Below, in pieces: positions 1 through 6,761 of a stretch of 11,959 nucleotides of DNA. The stretch lies in assembly GCA_016840965.1 (NCBI GenBank), contig JAEORI010000063.1:1-11959 (forward strand). The letters are read 5' to 3'. Position 1 is the first letter of the stretch, and each line of letters opens with the position of its first letter. A model generated the notes under the pieces. That model made no database searches. It saw only the letters and a list, made by a program, of their open reading frames with translations, and had not been told where the DNA came from. This DNA is from Candidatus Thorarchaeota archaeon. Lineage in GTDB: Archaea; Asgardarchaeota; Thorarchaeia; Thorarchaeales; Thorarchaeaceae. The position numbers and the translations under genes were made by a program.

Positions 1-5
1 AATAA

Positions 6-737
6 TTGACTGTAGCAAACGGATTACAAGCAGTTTTGGAATCCCCTCAGGACGTGTCCCTTGGGAGAACATTCAAGCCAGAGAGCGCACTTAGAAACAA
101 GTGGTGGTTCATGGCCATTGGTTTTGCAGCAGTGACATGGGCACTTGCTATCTTCGCGCTTTGGGGTACTGCTTGGCTTATAGGATATTTTGAAAGCTGG
201 ACTGCATATGAAAGACTATGGATCCTTGAATGGTTGCCAACAATAAGTATGTGGATATGGATTGCTCATATAATATGGCTAGTTCCAGCATTAGCAGGGA
301 TAGTCGTATATGTTAGATCCATTGAGTACGCAGTAATTTCAGAGTCAGGTGAGGCATCTCCAGAAATCTACGTTCGAAAAGGAATCATCAATATTACTCG
401 GAAGCATGTACCATTCAGGACTGTCACCAACATAGCAAGCAGAGCTGGCGTGTTTGACCGACTGTTCAGGATTGGAACTGTAGAGATTCAGACCGCAGGT
501 TATTCTGGTGGTGTACAGCCCGGAAACGCGGAGGAAAAAATTGAGGGCATAAAGTCCTATCAGGAGCTTACGCGATTTATTCTGCGTGAACTGAGAAGGT
601 TTAGAGACCCCTACACTTTAGGAACTGAAGTGGTTACACCTCGAGATGAACCAGTTCAGAGAAGTGACAGCACTCTCGACGATGAGATTCTGCTTGCGCT
701 TCGAGACATCAGGGAGATTCTTAGGACAAAACTATAG
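6..737 (+). CDS. Membrane-anchored bPH2 (YdbS/YdbT-like) PH-domain protein, paralogue 1
   Basis: 243 residues from a TTG that directly follows an in-frame TAA at 3-5, so this is the longest possible start; upstream context is outside the window. Seen: a cytosolic N-terminus with GRTFKP (20-25), hydrophobic spans at about 36-61 and 80-104, then a PH-type domain from about 106 with the family core RKGIINITRKHVPFRT (124-139), the segment FDRLFRIGTVEIQTAG (150-165), and a C-terminal helical tail ending DDEILLALRDIREIL. This matches the bPH2 family (formerly DUF304), whose members are membrane-anchored and mostly of unknown role; Bacillus YdbST is linked to envelope stress and bacteriocin resistance. 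The family-typical LFGIG is LFRIG here. It is the first of four tandem paralogues. Precise function unknown. Confidence 0.85.
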   Translation: MTVANGLQAVLESPQDVSLGRTFKPESALRNKWWFMAIGFAAVTWALAIFALWGTAWLIGYFESWTAYERLWILEWLPTISMWIWIAHIIWLVPALAGIVVYVRSIEYAVISESGEASPEIYVRKGIINITRKHVPFRTVTNIASRAGVFDRLFRIGTVEIQTAGYSGGVQPGNAEEKIEGIKSYQELTRFILRELRRFRDPYTLGTEVVTPRDEPVQRSDSTLDDEILLALRDIREILRTKL

Positions 738-801
738 AGGAAGTGACAACGAGAATGAAGTGTAAAGCCATGAGATTTGGAAAGTCAGGGAGGCAGCAAC
801 T

Positions 802-900
802 ATGGTGAGTGCAGCTCGACTCGCGATTAAAGTAGTCCTCTTGGTCGTAGCTCTCATTCTCTTCTTCCTACTGCTAGTAATGAATATGGGGTTGATATGA
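802..900 (+). CDS. 32-residue single-span membrane microprotein
   Basis: A small ORF starting ATG and ending TGA, preceded by a good Shine-Dalgarno GGGAGG at 788-793 with an 8-base spacer. The product begins MVSAARLAIK and continues as one long hydrophobic stretch (about residues 9-28) ending MNMGLI. The positive residues before the span suggest an N-terminus inside. The next gene starts one base after its stop, which suggests translational coupling. It sits between PH paralogue 1 and the 70-residue protein. A second ORF of nearly the same size and layout ends the operon (3398-3490). Function unknown; it may be a small partner or stabiliser of the PH membrane proteins. The strong ribosome site and operon position argue for a real gene, but the short length keeps this moderate. 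Confidence 0.55.
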   Translation: MVSAARLAIKVVLLVVALILFFLLLVMNMGLI

Positions 901-901
901 A

Positions 902-1114
902 GTGTCAATGAAAAGAAGTAACATAGGGACAGTTTTCATGGCCATTGGAGGTTTTATTATGCTCCTTGAGATTTTCGGGATGCTTACAGGTGTGTTTGGA
1001 GGACCAGAACTACTCTATTTTGTTGGCGGCCTTCTTGATGGCCTAGGGCTGGTCTTTGTCTTAGGCGGATTTGTGATTAGAGAGGAATATCGTCATAAGT
1101 GGGAGATGATGTGA
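902..1114 (+). CDS. Small two-span membrane protein
   Basis: 70 residues from GTG at 902, or 68 from ATG at 908. The SD-like GGGGTTGAT at 888-896 lies 5 bases from the GTG, so I prefer GTG. Seen: a short basic start (MKRS), a hydrophobic span at about 9-31 and a second at about 37-59, separated by a glycine-rich turn, then a charged tail REEYRHKWEMM. Both ends are therefore probably cytosolic. The stop TGA is followed immediately by the ATG of PH paralogue 2, and the last codons of this gene contain that gene's ribosome site, so the two are very likely co-translated. I recognise no family. Position makes it a probable component of the PH-protein membrane system. Confidence 0.7.
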   Translation: MSMKRSNIGTVFMAIGGFIMLLEIFGMLTGVFGGPELLYFVGGLLDGLGLVFVLGGFVIREEYRHKWEMM

Positions 1115-1879
1115 ATGGATCATGACAGCCGAAGCGTAGTGATTAAACCACCAATGGATGATGTGACAGCAGGTCGTGTGTTCAAACCAGATCGTAGATT
1201 CTATTACAAGGAATGGTTTGGAGCAATCTTTGTTTGGTTTATCCTATGGTTGTGTACACTAGGTTGTCTTGCAATAGGAGCTCTGATTGGTGCATCTGAA
1301 TCTGAGACTATAAACTGGGTACCTGTCATCTGGATTATCTTCTTTGACTGGTTGCCAGCTGTCAACTTTTGGTACCTGATATCGTCAGCCTTTTGGTTCC
1401 TTCCAATACTAGTTGCAATTCCTTTTTACATTAGTAACTTTGAGTATAGCGTGATTTCGAAAACTGGAACTACGATGCCAGAGATCTACGTCAAGAAAGG
1501 GTTGATTAATGTGACCAAGAAGCACGTCCCATTTAGAACTATCACCAATATTGCGAGCAGAACTGGTCCAATAGACCGGCTCTTCGGAATTGGCACTGTT
1601 GAAATTGAAACGGCAGGGTACTCTGGCGGTGCTCAAGGTGGTAGAAGTCCCGAGGAAAAACTTGAGGGCATAACCTTCTACGAAGAGGTACGAGACTTCA
1701 TTCTTCATGAACTTAGACGATTCAGAGACCCCTATGTAACAGGAACGGAATTTATACATCCAAGAGATGAACCAGTTCCTCGTTTAAGTGATAGTCTTGA
1801 TGACGAGATACTCATAACGCTTCGTGATATTAGGAATGTATTAGAGAGAATTGATAGTAAATTCGAGAAGGAGAGATAA
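1115..1879 (+). CDS. Membrane-anchored bPH2 PH-domain protein, paralogue 2
   Basis: 254 residues. The ATG directly abuts the upstream TGA, with SD-like GGGAGATGAT at 1101-1110. Seen: N-terminal motif VIKPPMDDVTAGRVFKP (9-25), also found in paralogues 3 and 4; hydrophobic spans at about 36-60 and 85-107; PH domain from about 109 with KKGLINVTKKHVPFRT (127-142) and DRLFGIGTVEIETAG (154-168); then an EEKLEGITFYEEVRDFI helix and a tail DDEILITLRDIRNVLERI. The resemblance to paralogue 1 runs the full length, including the phrase FRDPY.TGTE in the tail, so these are gene duplicates rather than shared domains. Predicted to present its PH domain and C-terminal helix at the inner membrane face. Ligand and partner unknown. 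Confidence 0.88.
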   Translation: MDHDSRSVVIKPPMDDVTAGRVFKPDRRFYYKEWFGAIFVWFILWLCTLGCLAIGALIGASESETINWVPVIWIIFFDWLPAVNFWYLISSAFWFLPILVAIPFYISNFEYSVISKTGTTMPEIYVKKGLINVTKKHVPFRTITNIASRTGPIDRLFGIGTVEIETAGYSGGAQGGRSPEEKLEGITFYEEVRDFILHELRRFRDPYVTGTEFIHPRDEPVPRLSDSLDDEILITLRDIRNVLERIDSKFEKER

Positions 1880-1886
1880 AACGAAC

Positions 1887-2615
1887 ATGTCAGGTAGAGG
1901 CAAAGTAATCAAACCTCCTATGGAAGAGATTGCTCGAGGAAAGGTCTTCAAGCCATCAAAGTACTTTCGCAACAAGAACTGGTTCATTGGCGTCTTTGGT
2001 GTGGTTATGTTATGGATTACAATTATTGGTACAATGTTACTGGTCTTTTGGATTGTCGGCATAATAACTGGAAATCCGGGAGGTATGACAGCCACTTTTG
2101 ACCTCATATGGATCCCCTTCAATTTCTGGTATTGGATTATCACGGGCTCCATTTTGATACCTTACCTGATAATTTACCCAATCTACATCCGGTCTTTCGA
2201 GTATTCCGTGCTTGCGAAAACTGGCAAGACAATGCCAGAAATCTATGTGAAAAAAGGGATTATCAACATTACAAGGAAACATGTTCCTTTTCGGACTATA
2301 ACGAACATCCAAAGCGTTGCAGGACCCTTCGACCGTCTGTTCGGAATTGGTTCAATCGAAGTTGAAACAGCTAGTGGGTCTGCAGGTTCGTTTCAGTCTG
2401 CAGAAGAGAAGCTGGAAGGTCTGACATTCTATGAAGAATTGAGGGATTTCATCCTCCTAGAACTTAGAAAGTTCAAAGACCCATATGTAACTGGTACGGA
2501 AGTTGTCCAGCCTGAGGAAGAGGAGGTTATTTCTATCGAACCTGGTAGTATTGAGGAAGAAATACTATTGGTCCTCCGTGAAATCCGTGATTTATTGAGA
2601 AAAGACAAAGAGTGA
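1887..2615 (+). CDS. Membrane-anchored bPH2 PH-domain protein, paralogue 3
   Basis: 242 residues from ATG at 1887. The frame is open back to a TTG at 1851, but that would overlap the preceding gene and add 12 basic residues absent from the paralogues. AAGGAGAG at 1868-1875 is a usable ribosome site with a long spacer. Seen: motif VIKPPMEEIARGKVFKP (7-23), hydrophobic spans at about 33-60 and 78-100, PH core KKGIINITRKHVPFRT followed by FDRLFGIGSIEVETAS, helix EEKLEGLTFYEELRDFI, then a strongly acidic linker (PEEEEV) and the terminal helix EEEILLVLREIRDLLRK. Close in sequence to paralogue 2. It lies 7 bases after the paralogue 2 stop, in the same apparent operon. Confidence 0.88.
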   Translation: MSGRGKVIKPPMEEIARGKVFKPSKYFRNKNWFIGVFGVVMLWITIIGTMLLVFWIVGIITGNPGGMTATFDLIWIPFNFWYWIITGSILIPYLIIYPIYIRSFEYSVLAKTGKTMPEIYVKKGIINITRKHVPFRTITNIQSVAGPFDRLFGIGSIEVETASGSAGSFQSAEEKLEGLTFYEELRDFILLELRKFKDPYVTGTEVVQPEEEEVISIEPGSIEEEILLVLREIRDLLRKDKE

Positions 2616-2627
2616 GGAATACACTAT

Positions 2628-3395
2628 ATGGTTCAAGATGAGGGGCGGATTATCAAACCGCCTATGGAACAGATAACCAGTGGAAGAATGTTCCATCCAG
2701 ATAATGCCTTTCTCTATAAGAAATGGTTGAGAGTATTAATCATCTTGTTCCTGATCTGGGTCGCCATACGGGTGTTCTTTTTCAGCAACCCCATTATTAC
2801 AGACTTCGTCGTGACATTAGCTGAAATCACGGAGGTCTTCGTTATACTTGGTTGGAGCACAGTTTCCCAATATTATTGGCTGGCAGCAGGGACTGTTTTT
2901 GTGCTCTGGATTGTGTATACTTACATCTATGTTAAACGCATCTACTATTCATTAGCCAGCTGGGATGGTGAAGTGAGTCCAGAGATATTCGTGAGGAAAG
3001 GAATCATCAATATCACGCAGAGGCATGTACCCTTTCGCACAGTGACAAACTTACGAACAAGAAGAGGTGTCTTTGATAGACTCTTCGGGATTGGAACAGT
3101 TCAGATTGAAACAGCCGCTAAACCTTCTGCTGTACAAGGTGGAGGCGTAATTGCAATTATCCTTCAGAGACTCACAAGGGGTGGTACAGCTCAGGAAAAC
3201 ATAGAGGGAGTAAAGTTCCATGAAGAGCTACGAGACTTCATACTCCGGGAGCTTCGAGGGTTTGGCCGAGCTCCACTTCCAATAGAGGGAGTTAGAAAGG
3301 CCAGGAAAAAGATCAGAATATTCAATCGCGACACGCTTGGAGCATTTCGTGAAATTAGAGATGCCTTGGTTCTTCAACAACAGGAGAGAGAATAA
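2628..3395 (+). CDS. Membrane-anchored bPH2 PH-domain protein, paralogue 4 (divergent)
   Basis: 255 residues from ATG at 2628, 12 bases after the previous stop, with a weak SD (GTGAGG at 2612-2617). Seen: motif IIKPPMEQITSGRMFHP (8-24), hydrophobic spans at about 34-54 and 82-102, PH core RKGIINITQRHVPFRT and FDRLFGIGTVQIETAA. It then departs from the others: a glycine-rich and hydrophobic insertion (AVQGGGVIAIILQRLTRGG) precedes the shared helix (ENIEGVKFHEELRDFI). The acidic FKDPYVTGTE linker is replaced by a proline-containing and then basic stretch (VRKARKKIRIF), although the terminal helix still reads GAFREIRDALV. The altered tail suggests a different partner or subunit role within the same assembly. 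Function unknown. Confidence 0.86.
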   Translation: MVQDEGRIIKPPMEQITSGRMFHPDNAFLYKKWLRVLIILFLIWVAIRVFFFSNPIITDFVVTLAEITEVFVILGWSTVSQYYWLAAGTVFVLWIVYTYIYVKRIYYSLASWDGEVSPEIFVRKGIINITQRHVPFRTVTNLRTRRGVFDRLFGIGTVQIETAAKPSAVQGGGVIAIILQRLTRGGTAQENIEGVKFHEELRDFILRELRGFGRAPLPIEGVRKARKKIRIFNRDTLGAFREIRDALVLQQQERE

Positions 3396-3397
3396 TA

Positions 3398-3490
3398 ATG
3401 GAAATGAGAACTGTTCTTGCGTTAGTAATTGGAGTAATTTTATTCATTATTGCACTCTTTTTCTACATTCTTTTTTCTATGCAACTGTAG
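3398..3490 (+). CDS. 30-residue single-span membrane microprotein
   Basis: A short ORF starting 2 bases after the stop of PH paralogue 4, ATG to TAG, with GGAG at 3383-3386 as ribosome site. The product begins MEMRTVLAL, is a single hydrophobic span (about residues 5-27) and ends FSMQL. It resembles the 802-900 product in length, one arginine before the span, an L/V/I/F-only core and a Met-x-Leu-type end. With so few residues, convergence cannot be excluded. Its T-rich DNA (3457-3476) could instead serve as a transcription terminator, with the hydrophobic reading a by-product, since TTT/CTT/ATT codons encode hydrophobic residues. The operon position and spacing favour a gene. Confidence 0.5.
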   Translation: MEMRTVLALVIGVILFIIALFFYILFSMQL

Positions 3491-3493
3491 AAA
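3457..3493 (+). terminator. Possible T-tract terminator with small stem-loop
   Basis: Two T-rich runs (CTCTTTTTCT and CTTTTTTCT) end the PH operon. They are followed by a 6-bp inverted repeat, TTTCTA at 3474-3479 and TAGAAA at 3488-3493, with an 8-base loop. Archaeal RNA polymerase can stop at U-tracts alone. The site lies where two convergent genes almost touch, so termination is needed nearby. It overlaps the microprotein ORF and is weak evidence by itself. Confidence 0.3.
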
Positions 3494-3496
3494 GAC

Positions 3497-4339
3497 CTAG
3501 AGAGTCAGATTCAAGATATCCAGAAGCCGACCAAGTTTGAAGAGACTTTCATGAGCTTCTTCACGGGGGCGGACTTCAAAGACATATTGAGGTTTGGCGG
3601 GAAGTTCACTCAAGAAACGGAGATATCGTTCAAAGTCTAAAATCCCTTCTCCAACTACTTGATGCGAACCAAGAGTTGGATCGATGTCATGTATATGAAC
3701 AACTTCAATGAATCCCTTGTGTTCCTTGATAAAGTTCCAGTCTTCCTCTATGATTTTAAATCCTGGACCATAGAGCTTTGGAATATCAAAACAGAGTCTA
3801 AGTCCTTTAGGGAGGAGCGATCTTATGACATCCCTGATTAGTGGTGTCCATCCAGTGTTTTCAATGGCAATTTTAACATGGGGAAATGCATGCTCAATCA
3901 GTGCAGTGATGTTCTCTCGAAGTGTCTGGGCATAAAAATCATGGTGGATATCATTGAAATTTCCGGATTGACTCCGAGCTTTCTTGAACTCGGGAGGAAC
4001 TCCAGCGTGAATCACCACATTTGTTGGTCCAATGCTTATCTCTCGAGCCAAATTGATTGTTTGTTTGAAATATTGAATAATTCCCGCCTTAATAGGAGGA
4101 TACGTCGAAAATAGACTGACATTATCACCAGCTGCATGGAAACCCCAGCCGATAGACAAGTCTCGTGACAGTTCTCGTAAACGAGTGCGTTCGTCAGTCA
4201 AAATTCGCTCAGGTGAGAATGCGGGAACACCAATGTCTGGTACTATGCTTGTCCAATCGTTCTCTGTTGCATACTTGACTGCATCCGTTAGCGAGTCATC
4301 ATAGATCACATGATATGCACGGTTGTTTGGGAATCGCAT
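3497..4339 (-). CDS. Xylose isomerase-like TIM-barrel protein (sugar phosphate isomerase/epimerase family)
   Basis: 280 residues, a full-length single-domain AP-endonuclease-2/xylose-isomerase-like barrel. Metal-site residues can be traced through the strands: H111 (VVIHAG), E160 (IAIENTG), D185 (CFDIPK), H215 and H217 (VHIHD), H226 in GSHQVVGEGILDF, and E255 (FEVRP). The GSHxxxGEGxxDF signature is typical of sugar isomerases/epimerases of this fold and is less typical of DNA-repair endonuclease IV. The substrate cannot be told from sequence. The ATG has no clear ribosome site. The gene lies 47 bases downstream of the dihydropyrimidinase gene on the same strand and could share its transcript, but no step of pyrimidine breakdown needs an isomerase of this type. 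It ends 6 bases from the convergent PH operon. Confidence 0.85.
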   Translation of the reverse strand: MRFPNNRAYHVIYDDSLTDAVKYATENDWTSIVPDIGVPAFSPERILTDERTRLRELSRDLSIGWGFHAAGDNVSLFSTYPPIKAGIIQYFKQTINLAREISIGPTNVVIHAGVPPEFKKARSQSGNFNDIHHDFYAQTLRENITALIEHAFPHVKIAIENTGWTPLIRDVIRSLLPKGLRLCFDIPKLYGPGFKIIEEDWNFIKEHKGFIEVVHIHDIDPTLGSHQVVGEGILDFERYLRFLSELPAKPQYVFEVRPREEAHESLFKLGRLLDILNLTL

Positions 4340-4386
4340 GGAATTTGGTTACTGGTTATGACTTATGAGGTTGACGAGATGTCTTT

Positions 4387-5778
4387 TCATAGCTTTCCAA
4401 ATGGCTTTCGTTTGAGAAATCTTCCGTGACCCACTTCACCTACAAACTTGCCATTCTCAGCAACTATCTTACCCCTTGAGATTGTTGTGGTCGGATATCC
4501 TACTAGTTGCCAACCCTCAAATGGACTCCAGTCACAATTTGTCTGAAGATTCTCAGCTTTAATCGTCACCTCTTTTTTAGGGTCAAAGACGACCAAATCA
4601 GCATCACTGCCAATTGCTATTGTTCCTTTTTCAGGAAACAACCCAAAGAGCTTCGCGGGATTGGTGCTGACAAGTGATACTAAATGATTCACACTGAAGC
4701 CACGTTTACCAACAGCCTCAGTGTACATCAATGGCACCATGGTTTCGACACCAGGCATACCAAATGGAATCTTCCTGAAGTCACCATTCCATGCAGCTTT
4801 TTGCTTTTTGTCAAACGTGCATGTATCAGTGGCAACAATCTGTACATCTCCATTTGCAAGCCCCTCCCACAATCGTTCACTGTCATGCGGTTTCTTGATT
4901 TGAGGACAAGTGGCATAGAGATGTCCATCTTTACGCTTGAACACTTCGTCATCCAAAAGCAAGTATTGAGGACAGGTTTCAGCATAGACATTCACACCTC
5001 TTTTCCTAGCAGCATGAACAGCCTCTGCGCCTTCGCCTGTTGACATGTGAACGATGTAGAGTTTTCCACCAGTTGCCTCGGCCCATATGATTGCCCTTAT
5101 GATTGCCTCTTCTTCAACATAACAAGGTCTGGATAGAGTATGCCCATAAGCACCCCATTTCTCTTTCTCCTGAGCATATCTTTCAATTAACATATCAAGA
5201 ACGTCTACGCTCTCAGCATGCACTCCAATATGGCCACCGAGCTTGGCAGTTTCTTCCAACGCATTGAAGAGCATACCATCATTAGCCATCCAACCCTCAT
5301 TTTTGTATATCATAAACATCTTGAAAGTGGGTATCCCATAGTCGATAATCTTCTTTATCTCGGCTTGAGTTTGAGAATTCCAATCAGTAATAGCTGCATG
5401 TAACCCATAATCAACGCACACATTCGAATCTGCCTCGGCTCTACGTGCCTCCACCGCTTCCATTATTGGATGCCCTTTCTTTTGAATGGCGAAGTCAAGA
5501 ACTGTAGTTATGCCACCACACGCTGCAGCTTTGGTGCCATTCTCAAAATCATCAGCAGAAACTGTCCCAGAGAATGGAAGTTGAAAATGAACATGTACAT
5601 CAATGCCACCAGGAAAAACATACTTTCCCATCGCATCGACAACTTTTGTATCAGGTCCTGGATTAAGATTAGATCCTAAGCTCGTGATTTTTCCGTTTTT
5701 GACTCCAACATCTGCTTTGTAGGTGTCGACTGCAGTCACAACAGTTCCGTTCTTGACAATTAGACTAAGCTCGGACAT
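4387..5778 (-). CDS. hydA: Dihydropyrimidinase (hydantoinase family)
   Basis: 463 residues from ATG at 5778. An in-frame ATG at 5814 would add 12 residues, but the family begins like MSELSLIVKNGTVV. Catalyses hydrolytic opening of dihydrouracil/dihydrothymine to N-carbamoyl-beta-alanine/N-carbamoyl-3-aminoisobutyrate, in the cytosol. Amidohydrolase binuclear-metal residues are all present: H62 and H64 (DVHVHF), the carbamylated lysine K153 in TFKMFMIYK, H187 (VHAES), H244 (VHMST) and D318 (ATDTCTF). The FKMFM.YK segment and the stretch around KIPFGMPGVE point to true dihydropyrimidinase rather than allantoinase or dihydroorotase. Position 319 is Thr, where relatives often have His or Asn; this is not a metal ligand. 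Divergent from the beta-ureidopropionase gene, which acts on its product. Confidence 0.95.
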   Translation of the reverse strand: MSELSLIVKNGTVVTAVDTYKADVGVKNGKITSLGSNLNPGPDTKVVDAMGKYVFPGGIDVHVHFQLPFSGTVSADDFENGTKAAACGGITTVLDFAIQKKGHPIMEAVEARRAEADSNVCVDYGLHAAITDWNSQTQAEIKKIIDYGIPTFKMFMIYKNEGWMANDGMLFNALEETAKLGGHIGVHAESVDVLDMLIERYAQEKEKWGAYGHTLSRPCYVEEEAIIRAIIWAEATGGKLYIVHMSTGEGAEAVHAARKRGVNVYAETCPQYLLLDDEVFKRKDGHLYATCPQIKKPHDSERLWEGLANGDVQIVATDTCTFDKKQKAAWNGDFRKIPFGMPGVETMVPLMYTEAVGKRGFSVNHLVSLVSTNPAKLFGLFPEKGTIAIGSDADLVVFDPKKEVTIKAENLQTNCDWSPFEGWQLVGYPTTTISRGKIVAENGKFVGEVGHGRFLKRKPFGKL

Positions 5779-5886
5779 CGGAAGTTCTCTGTATAGTAGT
5801 GAGAAACACACCATAAATTGGTTTGGGAAACGTCTATTAGATACAACAGTAAGAGTTCATTCTCTCAGGTCAGTGGAGTGATAGCA
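5779..5886. promoter_or_regulatory. Divergent promoter region, dihydropyrimidinase / beta-ureidopropionase
   Basis: The 108 bases between the two chosen starts must hold both promoters. Seen: an AT-rich CATAAATT at 5812-5819 that could be a TATA-like element in either direction. Read on the minus strand (TTTATGG) it lies about 36-42 bases before the ATG at 5778, giving a short leader. TATACAG on the minus strand at about 5790-5796 is an alternative. A 5-bp inverted repeat (TTCTC at 5785-5789 and GAGAA at 5801-5805) is weak. No copy of the 8145-8164 palindrome is present here. The region is certain by layout; the individual elements are not. Confidence 0.45.
5875..5882 (+). promoter_or_regulatory. 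Shine-Dalgarno site fixing a TTG start
   Basis: GGAGTGAT lies 4 bases before TTG at 5887 and resembles the archaeal consensus GGAGGTGAT with one base missing. It overlaps the alternative in-frame GTG at 5878, so that GTG is unlikely to be the start. Confidence 0.6.
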
Positions 5887-6753
5887 TTGAGAAAAGTTCG
5901 TGTCGGCCTTGTACAAGCTACTTGGGAAGGCGATGTTTCAAATGACGCAGCCATTGAGAAAAACATCGAAAAGATGATTCGAAAGCATGAAGGATTTGCA
6001 ACTATTGCAAAACAGCAAGAGGTACAGATCCTTTGTTTTCAAGAGTTATTCTATGGTCCATATTTTTGTGCTGAACAAAATAGAAAGTGGTACAAATATG
6101 CAGAACCCATTCCCGGACCCTTGAGTAAACGGATGCAAAAACTTGCCAAAGACAACAAGCTCGTATTAATTGCTCCAATGTACGAAGAGGAATCAGTGGG
6201 AGTGTACTATAACACAGCAATCGTTATTGACTCTGATGGTACTCTCTTGGGCAAATTCAGAAAAATGCACATTCCACAGCTGGATCCTGGATTCTGGGAG
6301 AAATTCTATTTCAGGCCAGGTAACCTTGGATACCCTGTTTTCAACACATCGGTAACAAAGATTGGTGTCTATATTTGTTATGATCGACATTTTCCGGAAG
6401 GAGCCCGTGCACTTGGACTTAATGGAGTGGAGATAGTCTTTAACCCTTCAGCCACAGTTGCAGGTCTCTCGGAACATCTTTGGAGCATTGAGCAACCTGC
6501 ACACGCGGTAGCAAATGGATACTTCATGGCAGCAATTAATAGAGTCGGTGAGGAGCCTTGGAAGACAGGCACCTTCTATGGAAGCTCCTACATCGCAGAC
6601 CCACGCGGCCAGTTGGTCGTTCAGGGGTCTCGCGACAAGGAAGAGCTTGTTGTTGCAGATATTGACCTAGATATGATTAGAGAGGTCCGAAACACTTGGC
6701 AGTTCTTCAGAGACCGTAGACCAGATAGCTATGGTGATTTAACGAAACAATGA
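5887..6753 (+). CDS. Beta-ureidopropionase (N-carbamoyl-beta-alanine amidohydrolase, nitrilase superfamily)
   Basis: 288 residues from TTG at 5887, chosen because GGAGTGAT precedes it and the nitrilase fold begins at RKVRVGLVQ; upstream in-frame starts at 5818 and 5878 would add unrelated residues. Releases beta-alanine (or 3-aminoisobutyrate), CO2 and ammonia from the carbamoyl compound. The catalytic triad is visible: E53 (CFQELFYGPYFC), K126 (FRKMHIP) and C164 (YICYDRHFPEGAR). The segments EIVFNPSAT and GTFYGSSYIADPRG closely follow eukaryotic UPB1, favouring this enzyme over the related N-carbamoylputrescine amidase or plain nitrilase, though a carbamoylputrescine role cannot be excluded without context. 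Here the neighbours decide. Its stop is 8 bases from that of the convergent aminotransferase gene. Confidence 0.92.
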   Translation: MRKVRVGLVQATWEGDVSNDAAIEKNIEKMIRKHEGFATIAKQQEVQILCFQELFYGPYFCAEQNRKWYKYAEPIPGPLSKRMQKLAKDNKLVLIAPMYEEESVGVYYNTAIVIDSDGTLLGKFRKMHIPQLDPGFWEKFYFRPGNLGYPVFNTSVTKIGVYICYDRHFPEGARALGLNGVEIVFNPSATVAGLSEHLWSIEQPAHAVANGYFMAAINRVGEEPWKTGTFYGSSYIADPRGQLVVQGSRDKEELVVADIDLDMIREVRNTWQFFRDRRPDSYGDLTKQ

Positions 6754-6761
6754 AAGATGTC

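Noticed and set aside
755..808. A 17-codon ORF after PH paralogue 1, with GGAAGTGA 8 bases upstream and overlapping the first microprotein start
   Set aside because: The product is short and basic with no recognisable pattern, and the frame could easily be chance; only the ribosome-like site speaks for it.
3337..3540. A 67-codon + strand frame across the end of PH paralogue 4 and into the convergent gene
   Set aside because: It overlaps three better-supported ORFs in other frames and its product has no coherent features.
3497..4339. Endonuclease IV (DNA repair) as the identity of the TIM-barrel protein
   Set aside because: The GSHxxxGEGxxDF segment and the lack of other recognisable endonuclease IV signatures fit sugar isomerase/epimerase relatives better, though the fold is shared.
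5779..5814. A 12-residue N-terminal extension of dihydropyrimidinase from ATG at 5814
   Set aside because: Family proteins start near the second methionine, and the extra residues match nothing; neither ATG has a ribosome site, so this rests on family length.
5811..5821. Near-palindromic CCATAAATTGG in the first divergent promoter
   Set aside because: Only the outer 3-4 bases pair; more likely a TATA-like element than an operator.
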